Shown one piece after another: positions 30,837-38,912 of a stretch of DNA of 64,000 bases. The stretch lies in the NCBI RefSeq assembly GCF_001742165.1, contig NZ_CP016442.1:1922001-1986000 (forward strand), in the 5' to 3' direction. How positions within the stretch are numbered: position 1 is the stretch's first letter; every line of letters starts with the position of its first letter. Source of the stretch: Burkholderia stabilis (GTDB lineage: Bacteria; Pseudomonadota; Gammaproteobacteria; Burkholderiales; Burkholderiaceae). The position numbers were made by a program, and so were the translations under genes. The notes beneath the pieces are model-generated. The model did no database searches. It saw nothing but the letters and a program-made list of their open reading frames with translations, and was not told where the DNA came from.

Positions 30837-31847
30837 TTACTTCGCGTTCGCGAATGCGACAGCCGTATCCAGCATGCGGTTCGAGAAACCCCACTCGTTG
30901 TCGTACCAGCTCGACACCTTCACGAGGCGGCCCGACACCTTGGTCAGCGTCGCGTCGAACGTCGACGAAGCCGGGTTGTGGTTGAAGTCGATCGACACCA
31001 GCGGTGCATCGTTGTAGCCGAGGATGCCCTTCAGCGCACCTTCCGATGCTTCCTTCATGATCGCGTTGACTTCCTCGACCGTCGTGTCGCGCTTCGCGAT
31101 GAACGACAGATCGACGACCGACACGTTGATCGTCGGGACGCGGATCGCGTAGCCGTCGAGCTTGCCGTTCAGTTCCGGCAGCACGAGGCCGACGGCGGAA
31201 GCCGCGCCCGTCTTCGTCGGGATCTGGCTGTGCGTGGCCGAACGCGCGCGGCGCAGGTCTTCGTGATAGACGTCCGTCAGCACCTGGTCGTTCGTGTACG
31301 CGTGGATCGTCGTCATCAGGCCCGTTTCGAGGCCGATCTTGTCGTTCAGCGGCTTGACGAGCGGCGCGAGGCAGTTCGTCGTGCACGATGCGTTCGAGAT
31401 GACCGTGTGCTCGGCCTTCAGCACGTTGTGGTTCACGCCGTAGACGATCGTCGCGTCGACGTCCTTCCCGCCCGGCGCCGAGATGATCACCTTCTTCGCG
31501 CCGCCCTTCAGGTGCGCGCTCGCCTTTTCCTTCGTCGTGAAAAAGCCCGTGCACTCCATCACCACGTCGACGCCGAGCTCGCCCCACGGCAGTTCGGCCG
31601 GGTTGCGGTTCGCCAGCACGCGGATCTTGTCGCCGTTCACGACGAGGTAGTCGCCGTCGACCGACACTTCGCCCGGGAACTTGCCGTGCGCGGTGTCGTA
31701 CTGGGTCAGGTGCGCGTTGGTCTTCGCATCGCCCAGATCGTTGATCGCGACGATCTCGAGATCGTGCTTCTTGCCGTTTTCATAAAACGCGCGCAGCGTG
31801 TTGCGGCCGATGCGGCCGTAGCCGTTGATTGCGACGCGAATCGTCAT
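30837..31847 (-). CDS. gap: Glyceraldehyde-3-phosphate dehydrogenase, type I
   Basis: 336-residue glycolytic dehydrogenase. NAD-binding [10 protein letters not shown] at 8-16, catalytic Cys155 in SCTTNC (154-159) and general-base His182 in [10 protein letters not shown], followed by the DLRRARSA phosphate site. It converts glyceraldehyde-3-phosphate to 1,3-bisphosphoglycerate reversibly. Located 88 bp after tkt in the same direction, so the two are probably co-transcribed, as in many beta-proteobacteria. Confidence 0.97.
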   Translation of the reverse strand: MTIRVAINGYGRIGRNTLRAFYENGKKHDLEIVAINDLGDAKTNAHLTQYDTAHGKFPGEVSVDGDYLVVNGDKIRVLANRNPAELPWGELGVDVVMECTGFFTTKEKASAHLKGGAKKVIISAPGGKDVDATIVYGVNHNVLKAEHTVISNASCTTNCLAPLVKPLNDKIGLETGLMTTIHAYTNDQVLTDVYHEDLRRARSATHSQIPTKTGAASAVGLVLPELNGKLDGYAIRVPTINVSVVDLSFIAKRDTTVEEVNAIMKEASEGALKGILGYNDAPLVSIDFNHNPASSTFDATLTKVSGRLVKVSSWYDNEWGFSNRMLDTAVAFANAK

Positions 31848-31935
31848 GGTCTATCTCCTGATGGCTGAAAAAAATTCGTTTCGTGCAGCTTCACGGTGCG
31901 ACGCGCGCGAGGGGTGGCGCGCGTCGCGAATGCTT

Positions 31936-33963
31936 TTAGGCCAGCACGGCCTTCGCGGTCTCGACGACGTGCTCGACGGTGAAGCCGAAGTACTTGAACA
32001 GCACGCCGGCCGGCGCCGATTCGCCGAACGTGTCGATCCCGACGACGCCGCCTTCGAGGCCGACGTACTTGTGCCAGAAGGCGGTCACGCCCGCTTCGAT
32101 CGCGACGCGGCGCACGCCGTGCGGCAGCACGCGTTCGCGGTACTCGGCGTCCTGGCGGTCGAACACGTTGGTCGACGGCATCGACACGACGCGGGCCGCG
32201 ATGCCCTGCTGCGCGAGCGGCTCGACGGCCTTCATCGCGAGTTCGACTTCCGAGCCCGTCGCGATCAGGATGATCTTGCGTGCGACGATTTCCTCGTCCC
32301 AGTCCTTCAGCACGTAGCCGCCCTTCGCGACGTTCGCGATCTGCGCATCGGTACGCGGGTTGAACGCGAGGTTCTGGCGGCTGAAGATCAGGCTCGACGG
32401 ACGATCCGCGGCGACCGCGTAGGTCCAGGCGACGGCCGTCTCGACCGTGTCGGCCGGACGCCATACGTCGTGGTTCGGGATCAGGCGCAGGCTCGACACG
32501 TGCTCGATCGACTGGTGCGTCGGGCCGTCTTCGCCGAGGCCGATCGAATCGTGCGTGAACACGAAGATCGACGGCACCTTCATCAGCGCGGCGACGCGCA
32601 GCGCGTTGCGGCTGTAGTCGGAGAACGTCAGGAACGTGCCGCCGAACGGCTTGTGGCCGCCGTGCAGCGCGAGGCCGTTGATCGCGGCGCTCATGCCGAA
32701 TTCGCGCACGCCGTAGTTGATGTGGTTGCCCAGCACGACGCCCGGGCCTTCCGGGTTCGCGCGGACGGCCTTCGACGCCTTCCAGTTGGTCAGGTTCGAA
32801 CCGGTCAGGTCGGCCGAGCCGCCGAGCAGTTCCGGCAGTGCGGCGGCCAGGCCTTCGATCGCCTGCTGCGACGCCTTGCGGGTCGCAACCGTCTCGCCGC
32901 GCTCGTTCGCGCCGGCGATGATCGCGGCAGCCTTCTGCGCCCAGTCGGCCGGCAGCTTGTTGGCCATCCGGCGCTCGAATTCGGCCGCTTCAGCCGGGAA
33001 CTTCGCGCGATATTGCGCGAACGTCGCGTCCCATTCGGTTTCCGCGCGCTTGCCGGCTTCCTTCGCGTCCCATGCCGCATAGACTTCCTGCGGAATCACG
33101 AACGGCTCCCACTTCCAGCCGAGCGCTTCGCGCGTCTTCGCGATTTCTTCCGCGCCGAGCGCCGCGCCGTGCACGTCGTGGCCGCCGGCCTTGGTCGCCG
33201 CGCCCTTGCCGATCACCGTCTTGCAGCAGATCAGCGTCGGCTTGTCCGACAGCTTCGCCTTCGCGATGGCCGCATCGACCGCGTCGACGTCATGGCCGTT
33301 CACGTTCGGGATCACGTTCCAGCCGTACGCTTCGAAACGCTTCGGGGTGTCGTCGTGGAACCAGTTCACGACGTCGCCGTCGATCGAGATGCCGTTGTCG
33401 TCGTACAGCGCGATCAGTTTGTTCAGCTTCAGCGTGCCCGCGAGCGAGCAGGCTTCGTGCGAGATGCCTTCCATCAGGCAGCCGTCGCCGAGGAACACGT
33501 ACGTGTGGTGATCGACGATCTTCGCGCCGTCACGGTTGAACTCGTCGGCCATCAGCGCTTCGCCGAGCGCCATGCCGACCGCGTTCGCGAGACCCTGGCC
33601 GAGCGGGCCGGTGGTCGTCTCGACGCCCGGCGTGATCCCGTATTCCGGGTGGCCCGGCGTCTTCGAGTGCAGCTGGCGGAAGTTCTTCAGTTCTTCGATC
33701 GGCAGGTCGTAGCCGGTCAGGTGCAGCAGCGAGTACAGCAGCATCGAGCCGTGGCCGTTCGACAGCACGAAGCGGTCGCGGTCTGCCCAGTGCGGGTTCG
33801 TCGGGTTGTGCTTCAGATGGCGCGACCAGAGCGCGACGCCGATTTCGGCCATGCCCATCGGCATGCCGGGGTGGCCGGAGTTCGCTTGCTGAACGGCGTC
33901 CATCGCGAGCGCACGGATCGCGTTGGCCATCAGGGTGGTGGAGGCGGGAGACGAAGTCGTCAT
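31936..33963 (-). CDS. tkt: Transketolase
   Basis: 675-residue TPP enzyme of the pentose phosphate pathway, full length. N-terminal [25 protein letters not shown], with the active-site His, TPP motif [18 protein letters not shown] near residue 155, then DDNGISIDG. The pyrimidine domain has the [10 protein letters not shown] block around 470. It links pentose and hexose phosphates and supplies glyceraldehyde-3-phosphate to the downstream gap product. Divergent from the spermidine-synthase-like gene. Confidence 0.97.
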   Translation of the reverse strand: MTTSSPASTTLMANAIRALAMDAVQQANSGHPGMPMGMAEIGVALWSRHLKHNPTNPHWADRDRFVLSNGHGSMLLYSLLHLTGYDLPIEELKNFRQLHSKTPGHPEYGITPGVETTTGPLGQGLANAVGMALGEALMADEFNRDGAKIVDHHTYVFLGDGCLMEGISHEACSLAGTLKLNKLIALYDDNGISIDGDVVNWFHDDTPKRFEAYGWNVIPNVNGHDVDAVDAAIAKAKLSDKPTLICCKTVIGKGAATKAGGHDVHGAALGAEEIAKTREALGWKWEPFVIPQEVYAAWDAKEAGKRAETEWDATFAQYRAKFPAEAAEFERRMANKLPADWAQKAAAIIAGANERGETVATRKASQQAIEGLAAALPELLGGSADLTGSNLTNWKASKAVRANPEGPGVVLGNHINYGVREFGMSAAINGLALHGGHKPFGGTFLTFSDYSRNALRVAALMKVPSIFVFTHDSIGLGEDGPTHQSIEHVSSLRLIPNHDVWRPADTVETAVAWTYAVAADRPSSLIFSRQNLAFNPRTDAQIANVAKGGYVLKDWDEEIVARKIILIATGSEVELAMKAVEPLAQQGIAARVVSMPSTNVFDRQDAEYRERVLPHGVRRVAIEAGVTAFWHKYVGLEGGVVGIDTFGESAPAGVLFKYFGFTVEHVVETAKAVLA

Positions 33964-34192
33964 GTCGAGTCCGGAGAACGAGTCGAGGAAACGGGGAGCA
34001 CGGCGGCATCCGGAAGCTCGAGCGTCAATCGTTCCCGGCGCGCGGTGCGGCGCCTGACGGACGCGAAGCGGACGGAGCCTACGGACGGGGCTGCAAAGCT
34101 CGTCATTTTAACAGATGGGCTGACATTTCCCTTGTCGGCGCGTAGTGTTCCGGCACGGTTTTCCGTCAAACCGCATGCCTCCTATAATTCAG

Positions 34193-34198
34193 ACGTCG
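34193..34198 (+). promoter_or_regulatory. -10 element upstream of the spermidine-synthase-like gene
   Basis: Perfect TATAAT with a weak TTCCGT -35 at 34171-34176 (16-bp spacing), predicting a start near 34205. This favours the GTG at 34226 as the translation start of the following gene rather than the ATG at 34175. Confidence 0.5.
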
Positions 34199-34225
34199 GA
34201 ACTGCCCGCCCGCCGCTGCCCACCC

Positions 34226-35083
34226 GTGAGCACTACGCTTCTCTTCCACCCTACGCCCGACGCCACCTACGGCTTCCCGAATGCGCGGCGGCTCGCGCAC
34301 GTCGCGTCCCCGCACCAGCAGATCGAGGTCTGGGAAACGCCGCAGCTCGGCCGCCTGTTCACGCTGGACGGCCGGCCGATGACGGCGGTCGGCGATGAAT
34401 ACGTCTATCACGAGTGCATGACGCACCCGGCCGCGCTCGCGCATCCGTGCCCGCGCAAGGCGCTCGTGCTCGGCGGCGGCGACGGCGGCGCAGCGCGCCA
34501 GTTGCTCAAGCACGCGTGTATCGAGCGGATCGTCGTCGCGGAACTCGACGACGAGGTGGTCGGGATGGCGCGTCGTTATCTCGACGACGTGCACCAGGGT
34601 GCGCTCGACGACCCGCGCGTCGAGCTCGTGATCGGCGACGCCGCGCATTTCGTCGAGTCGACCGTCGAGCATTTCGACCTCGTCGTGTTCGACCTCACGC
34701 CCCCCGATTCACCAGCGGCCGGCCTCTATACGCGCGCGTTCTATGCGCGCCTGAAGCGAATCCTCACGCCGTGCGGCGCGATCTCGATGCACCTCGGCTC
34801 GCCCGTGTTCCACGCCGCGCGCATTGCCGCGCTGCTCGACGACCTGCGCGCGAGTTTCGCGGTCGTCGATCCGCTGTCCGCACACGTGCCGCTGTACGGC
34901 TCGCAATGGCTGATGGCGATCGCGAGCGACACGCTCGATGCGGCCGCGCTGTTCGCGCACGACGTCGACGACCGTCTCGCCGCCCGCCACGTGCAGGGCT
35001 TGCGCTACTACGACGCGCGGCTGCATGCGTCCCTCTTTGCCCTGCCGCGCGCACTGCGCGATACACTGGGCGTTCGCCGCTGA
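34226..35083 (+). CDS. speE: Polyamine aminopropyltransferase (spermidine synthase)-like
   Basis: About 285 residues with a spermidine synthase fold: short N-terminal beta domain, GDEYVYHECMTHPA, then the nucleotide-binding KALVLGGGDGGAARQLLKH and the Asp-containing ELDDEVVGMARRYLDD. DLTPPDS carries the catalytic aspartate region. It would transfer aminopropyl from decarboxylated S-adenosylmethionine to putrescine. The start is uncertain: the GTG at 34226 follows a good -10 element, while ATG codons at 34145 and 34175 lie upstream of it. No speD lies in the window. Confidence 0.82.
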   Translation: MSTTLLFHPTPDATYGFPNARRLAHVASPHQQIEVWETPQLGRLFTLDGRPMTAVGDEYVYHECMTHPAALAHPCPRKALVLGGGDGGAARQLLKHACIERIVVAELDDEVVGMARRYLDDVHQGALDDPRVELVIGDAAHFVESTVEHFDLVVFDLTPPDSPAAGLYTRAFYARLKRILTPCGAISMHLGSPVFHAARIAALLDDLRASFAVVDPLSAHVPLYGSQWLMAIASDTLDAAALFAHDVDDRLAARHVQGLRYYDARLHASLFALPRALRDTLGVRR

Positions 35084-35252
35084 ACGTCCGGGCGGCCGCA
35101 TCGCTCCGCTTTTCCTTCGAGGCTCCGTACGGTTCGCCGTGCGAAACACGGGACCGGAACGACCCGGATGCAGCGCCGCCCCACCGACCGACCGCGAAGC
35201 ACGCGATCGGGGCAGGCGCCGAAGCGCCAACACCGTTCGACAGGAGATTTTC

Positions 35253-35669
35253 ATGACCGATCCACGTCCGGCCGACGTGCCTTGGTTGACGCCATACCTG
35301 ACCGTACGCAACGCGCGCGCGGCCATCGATTTCTTCACGGCCGCATTCGGCTTCGCGCTGCGCGACGTGCACGACGAGGACGGCGCGATCATGCACGTCG
35401 AGATGACCTATCGCGGCCAGCTGATCGTGATGTTCGCGCCCGAAGGCGCGTTCGGTTCGACCGCGCGCACGCCCAAAAGCGCGAACGCCGTCGCGCCGCA
35501 ATCGTTCTATCTGTACGTCGACGACGTCGACGCAACCTGGCAGCGCGCGCTCGACGCGGGCGCAAAATCGCTGAGCGCGCCGCAAGACCAGTTCTGGGGC
35601 GACCGGTTCGCGCAGGTCGAGGATCTCGACGGCTACCGCTGGGCGCTCGCACACCACCTCCACGCATGA
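35253..35669 (+). CDS. VOC-family protein (glyoxalase/bleomycin resistance fold, PhnB/YerK-like)
   Basis: 138 residues with two beta-alpha-beta-beta-beta modules: NARAAIDFFTAAFGFAL...MHVEMTYRGQLIVMF and YLYVDDVDATWQRALDAGAK...GDRFAQVEDLDGYRWALAHH. The His in the first module and the Glu and Asp in the second could bind metal, as in glyoxalase-type enzymes. Members include enzymes and binding proteins, so the substrate cannot be named. CAGGAG lies 6 bp before the start. Its stop overlaps the rsmE start (ATGA), suggesting coupled translation. Confidence 0.85.
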   Translation: MTDPRPADVPWLTPYLTVRNARAAIDFFTAAFGFALRDVHDEDGAIMHVEMTYRGQLIVMFAPEGAFGSTARTPKSANAVAPQSFYLYVDDVDATWQRALDAGAKSLSAPQDQFWGDRFAQVEDLDGYRWALAHHLHA

Positions 35670-36454
35670 GCGGCACCGCCACACGCATGAACGAAGCCAC
35701 CACCACCGCGGCCGTGCCGCGCTTTTTCGTCGACACCGCACTGCGCGCCGACGCGACGCTCGCGCTGCCGGCCGACGTCGCGCGCCACGCGCAGGTATTG
35801 CGCCTGCAACCCGGCGACGTGCTCGCGCTGTTCGACGGCACGGGCGGCCAGTACCGCGCCCGGCTCGTCGAGATCGACAAGCGCAGCGCGATCGCGCAGC
35901 TCGACGCGTTCGAGCCGGCCGAGGCCGAGCCGCCCTACCGCGTGACGCTCGCGCAGGGAATCGCCGGCGGCGACAAGATGGACTGGGTGATCGAGAAGGC
36001 CGTCGAGCTCGGCGTCGCGGCGGTCGTGCCGCTGTCGACCGCGCGCGGCGTCGTGAAACTCTCCGGCGAACGCGCGGACAAGCGCGTCGCGCACTGGCGC
36101 GGCGTCGTGCGCGCATCGTGCGAACAGTGCGGGCGCAACCGCGTGCCCGACGTTGCGCAGGTAGCCGGCTTCCACGCCTGGCTCGATGCGTTGCCGGCCG
36201 CGCCGGCCGACGGCGAACTGCGGCTGCTGCTGTCACCGCGCGCCAGCATCCCGTTCGCGTCGCTGCCCGACGCGCCGCCCGCGGCGCTCGTCACACTGCT
36301 GATCGGGCCCGAAGGCGGGTTGTCGCCCGACGAGGAAAACGCAGCGCGTGCGCGCGGGTTCACCGCGCTGTCGCTTGGGCCCCGCGTGCTGCGCACCGAG
36401 ACGGCCGGTGCAGCCGTACTCGCGGCGCTGGCCGCGCGCTGGGGCGGGTGGTGA
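35666..36454 (+). CDS. rsmE: 16S rRNA (uracil-1498-N3)-methyltransferase
   Basis: About 262 residues: N-terminal PUA-like domain starting at PRFFVDTALR, then a SPOUT methyltransferase domain with the knot motifs QGIAGGDKMDWVIEKAVELGV, LLIGPEGGLSPDEENAAR and SLGPRVLRTETAGAAVLAALAA. It methylates U1498 of 16S rRNA. The first ATG (35666) overlaps the VOC stop; a second ATG at 35687 would give a 255-residue protein that starts nearer the conserved region. Either is possible. Confidence 0.93.
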   Translation: MSGTATRMNEATTTAAVPRFFVDTALRADATLALPADVARHAQVLRLQPGDVLALFDGTGGQYRARLVEIDKRSAIAQLDAFEPAEAEPPYRVTLAQGIAGGDKMDWVIEKAVELGVAAVVPLSTARGVVKLSGERADKRVAHWRGVVRASCEQCGRNRVPDVAQVAGFHAWLDALPAAPADGELRLLLSPRASIPFASLPDAPPAALVTLLIGPEGGLSPDEENAARARGFTALSLGPRVLRTETAGAAVLAALAARWGGW

Positions 36455-36572
36455 CGAAACGGGCGTGCCGCCGCATGGGGGCACGACTTGGTAAGGCCCG
36501 AACGTCACCCTGCCGAAGCACGGCAAGCAGCCGGAAGCACCGCCTATGTGCCGCGCGTCTCGACGTTGCGGC

Positions 36573-37307
36573 TTATTGCGACTTGTCGCTCGGCGATCCG
36601 CTCGGCATCGCGTCGGACAACGCGTCGAGCACCGGCGTCAGCACGTCTTGCGGGCTTCCGGTCGTCCAGCCTCCGTCCAGGCTGTAAACGTCGATCTTGC
36701 CCGTCACCGGGTGCGTCACCGGCGCCGCATCCAGCACCTGCGCCATGCCGGAGAAGATCGCCTTGAATGCGGCAATCCGTGCCGCGTCGTTCTTCAGGCG
36801 GCCGTTGCCGAGCTTCACCTGCAGCGCCTTCGCGCCGGGCCCCGCATCCGGGACGCGGCACGCGAATTCGACCGTCGCGACCGTCTGGCCCTCGATGGCC
36901 GAGTTCGGCCGCTGCGACGCTCCGGTCGTCTTGCACGCCGAGCGCTGAAGCGCGCGCTGATACGCCGCGGCCATGCTCTCGGCCGACGGACGAAGCGCAG
37001 CGCTCACCTTCGGCGGCATCGGCGCCAGCAATCCCTCGGCCATCTCCTTGCGCATCGACTCGCCAAGCGACGACAGAACGTCGACGTTGAGCGCGTCCTT
37101 GCCGTCATAACTCGGGCGTACCGCGTCGTTGAACGCGCGGGCTTTCGACACGTCGCCGTTGACGAACGCGCCGATATAAAGATCGACGGTCTGCTCGGGC
37201 GTCAGCGGCGCGGCCTGCGCGACGCTCGTCGTGACCAGCAGGGGCAGCAAGGCGGCACGCACGAACGGGATACGCGCACCGGCGCGCGTGGAACGGGAAA
37301 TACTCAT
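36573..37307 (-). CDS. Secreted hypothetical protein
   Basis: 244 residues with a cleavable signal peptide (positive start, hydrophobic 15-28, cleavage after AQA at about 33). The mature part begins APLTPEQTVDLYIGAFVNGD, with an alternation of helices and a single-Cys pair (SACKTTG, EFACRVP) that could form a disulphide. I recognise no enzymatic motif; the region after about residue 195 (PVTGKIDVYSLDGGWTTG) looks like a small beta domain. The start at 37307 is chosen because it alone gives a signal peptide; the frame runs to 37811 inside barstar. Function unknown. Confidence 0.75.
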   Translation of the reverse strand: MSISRSTRAGARIPFVRAALLPLLVTTSVAQAAPLTPEQTVDLYIGAFVNGDVSKARAFNDAVRPSYDGKDALNVDVLSSLGESMRKEMAEGLLAPMPPKVSAALRPSAESMAAAYQRALQRSACKTTGASQRPNSAIEGQTVATVEFACRVPDAGPGAKALQVKLGNGRLKNDAARIAAFKAIFSGMAQVLDAAPVTHPVTGKIDVYSLDGGWTTGSPQDVLTPVLDALSDAMPSGSPSDKSQ

Positions 37308-37464
37308 GGGAAGACGGCCCTCTCTCGATGATTTGTTTGACTGGCCCGATGCGACAGCAGCAGCAGCAGCAGCCGGGCCGACCCGGATTGTCTCGAAAAA
37401 AGGTGTCCGATGATAGGCCGGGATCGGCGAGTGACGTGCCGCACCGTCCCCGGCGTAACGCGCG

Positions 37465-37498
37465 GACGCAAAAAAGCCCGCTCGAAGCGGGCTCTTTT
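37465..37498 (-). terminator. Terminator of the ribonuclease/barstar operon
   Basis: On the minus strand AGCCCGCT-TCG-AGCGGGCT is followed by TTTTTTG, directly downstream of the barstar stop (37526). The plus strand has a shorter T-run. Confidence 0.88.
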
Positions 37499-37525
37499 GC
37501 CAATCGGCCAGCAGCCGATTCGCGC

Positions 37526-38086
37526 TTACGCGAACGAATAGAACACGCGGAACGCGACCTTGCGCTCGGCCCAGAACTCGGCCGCCTCGCGGAACACGTC
37601 GAGCAGCGTCTCGCGCCCTTCCTTGTCGAACTTCTGCGCGATCGGCAGCCCTTCGAGGACGATCACGAAACCGGGCTGCGCGCCGGCCTTCGCGACGAGG
37701 TCGGTCAGGCAGTCGTACAGCGCGTCGTAGTTCTTCCCGAAATGCTTCGGAAACAGGAACGACGTCGCGATCGTCTCCATCACTTCCTGCTTCGACTGCG
37801 CGGCGCCGCAATACGCATACAGAAAGTGTTGGCCGAGCCGGGTGGCTTCGTCGGCGAGATCCTGCACGCGGAACGCGCGGATCGACTGCACGAGATTGGG
37901 TCGCACGGTCGTGAAAAGGCTCATAGGCTCCTCGTTCGATGAAAGCCCGTCGGCTTCCTGTTGCTCCGGCTCGCCGCCGGCCTGTGACGCCGCGTGTAGT
38001 TGCATCACGCGCTGAAACAGATTGCCGTCGCCGGCCGCGAACAGTTCCGCCGCCGCCGTATCGTGCGCGTAGATGGAGTCGCTCAT
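37526..38086 (-). CDS. Barstar-family ribonuclease inhibitor with N-terminal extension
   Basis: 186 residues if read from 38086. The barstar domain is the last 130 residues: FLYAYCGAAQSKQEVMETIATSF and the hallmark FPKHFGKNYDALYDCLTDL, then PGFVIVLEGL. Barstar binds the active site of barnase-type RNases in the cytoplasm. An ATG at 37924 (MSLFTTVRP) has GAGGAG 3 bp upstream and would give a 132-residue protein near normal barstar size. The 54 extra residues have coding-like codon use and begin 16 bp after the ribonuclease stop, so I favour the longer product but cannot exclude the short one or both. It is encoded right behind a secreted T1/N1-type RNase. Confidence 0.85.
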   Translation of the reverse strand: MSDSIYAHDTAAAELFAAGDGNLFQRVMQLHAASQAGGEPEQQEADGLSSNEEPMSLFTTVRPNLVQSIRAFRVQDLADEATRLGQHFLYAYCGAAQSKQEVMETIATSFLFPKHFGKNYDALYDCLTDLVAKAGAQPGFVIVLEGLPIAQKFDKEGRETLLDVFREAAEFWAERKVAFRVFYSFA

Positions 38087-38102
38087 GCCGTTCATCCCGA
38101 AG

Positions 38103-38534
38103 TCATTCAACAATACGTTTAAAACTGTTGTAGTGGTCGTCCGTGTAATAACAGTTGTCGATCCGGCGCAATGGCCCGCCGCAGACGATCCGTCGCGCGC
38201 CGCGATTGCGCGCGCGTGGCGTCGGCACCGTGTACTCATGGTAGTAGCCGCGCTTCGCTTTCGGCAGGATCCGCTCGCGGTTGCCGAACACGACGCCGTC
38301 TTTCTCGTACGGATACGGACCGCCGGCGCCGATCAGGCCCAGCGTGGTCACGGCCTCGCGCGGAAGACGGGCGGTCGGGACCGTATCGAGCCCGCTGGCG
38401 GCCACGTCGGCCGAAACGGCCTGCCGTGCGTAGGCGGCGGAAACCAGACTGCCCGTCGGCGTGCCGACGATACCCATCGCGAACATCGCGAAGACGGACG
38501 CGAGCGCGCCGTTGCGGAGCCACTTGCGTGCCAT
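38103..38534 (-). CDS. Secreted ribonuclease of the N1/T1/barnase superfamily
   Basis: 143 residues. A signal peptide (MARKWLRNGALASVFAMFAM..., cleavage near residue 37) exports it. The C-terminal RNase domain has the motifs YYHEYTVPTP, RNRGARRIVCGG and YYTDDHYNSFKRI, which align with RNase Sa: catalytic Glu100, Arg115 and His134. Cys118 and Cys128 may form a disulphide. Such enzymes cleave RNA after guanosine. The neighbouring barstar would protect the producing cell's cytoplasm. Possible roles are nutrient RNA use or competition; neither is shown by the sequence. Confidence 0.88.
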   Translation of the reverse strand: MARKWLRNGALASVFAMFAMGIVGTPTGSLVSAAYARQAVSADVAASGLDTVPTARLPREAVTTLGLIGAGGPYPYEKDGVVFGNRERILPKAKRGYYHEYTVPTPRARNRGARRIVCGGPLRRIDNCYYTDDHYNSFKRIVE

Positions 38535-38672
38535 GAACCAGGGTTCCCGCTGTTAAATCAAGTAGTTGACGACCAACAAAGGCGTTAGCGTAGCGTTATT
38601 GGCCGCGCGAATCAATGTCCGTTTGGGAATCGAAAGCCTGACGATACGCGAATTTACGTATTTCTTACCGAA

Positions 38673-38700
38673 TTCGCACTACATTTATCTTACATAGGAT
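38673..38700 (+). promoter_or_regulatory. Sigma-70-like promoter of the small RNA
   Basis: -35 TTCGCA (38673-38678), 16-bp spacer, -10 TAGGAT (38695-38700), in an AT-rich stretch of otherwise GC-rich sequence. Predicts a start near 38706. Confidence 0.5.
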
Positions 38701-38705
38701 AAAAT

Positions 38706-38846
38706 GCGAGCGGCATCTCTCGCATGGCAAGACCCTGCCTCCTTGCCGCACTCACTACCCGGAGTGGAGAGATGCTGCTGTTGCTTTGAGGGAAGCGCGT
38801 TTGCGCCCTGCCCGACGGCGTGCCCATTGCGGGCACGCCTCTTTTT
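38706..38846 (+). ncRNA. Predicted stand-alone small RNA, about 140 nt
   Basis: Begins just after the promoter at 38673-38700. Successive hairpins: ATGCGAG/CTCGCAT (38704-38725, loop of 8), GGCAAG/CTTGCC (38726-38747, loop of 10), CACTC/GAGTG (38749-38766), GCGC/GCGC (38795-38806) and a strong rho-independent terminator (38817-38845) at the end. There is no gene in this direction downstream, since maeB faces the other way. I could not assign it to a known RNA family from sequence memory. Confidence 0.6.
38817..38845 (+). terminator. Terminator of the small RNA
   Basis: GGCGTGCCC-ATTGC-GGGCACGCC followed by TCTTTTT. The U-tract exists only on the plus strand, so it does not belong to maeB on the minus strand. 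Confidence 0.85.
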
Positions 38847-38869
38847 GCTTTTGTTTACAATTTCGCCCG

Positions 38870-38902
38870 ACGCGCCACGCCGGTTCGACCGGCCTGGCGC
38901 GT
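38870..38902. terminator. Second hairpin, between the small RNA and maeB
   Basis: ACGCGCCA/TGGCGCGT outer stem with an inner GCCGGT-TCG-ACCGGC stem. The plus strand continues TCGTTTTT; the minus strand (after maeB, stop 38913) lacks a U-run. It may be a back-up terminator for the plus strand or a weak maeB 3' hairpin. Confidence 0.5.
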
Positions 38903-38912
38903 TCGTTTTTGC

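Larger units (their letters stand above)
38535..38912. other. 378-bp intergenic region between the ribonuclease and maeB genes
   Basis: Contains the ribonuclease upstream region (about 38535-38670, with short GCGTTA/GCGTA repeats near 38583), the predicted small RNA (38706-38846) and a second hairpin at 38870-38902. No open reading frame here looks like a gene. Confidence 0.6.

Noticed and set aside
37352..37373. CAG/CAGCAG triplet run upstream of the secreted hypothetical gene
   Set aside because: Only about six triplets, in non-coding sequence; no evidence of function.
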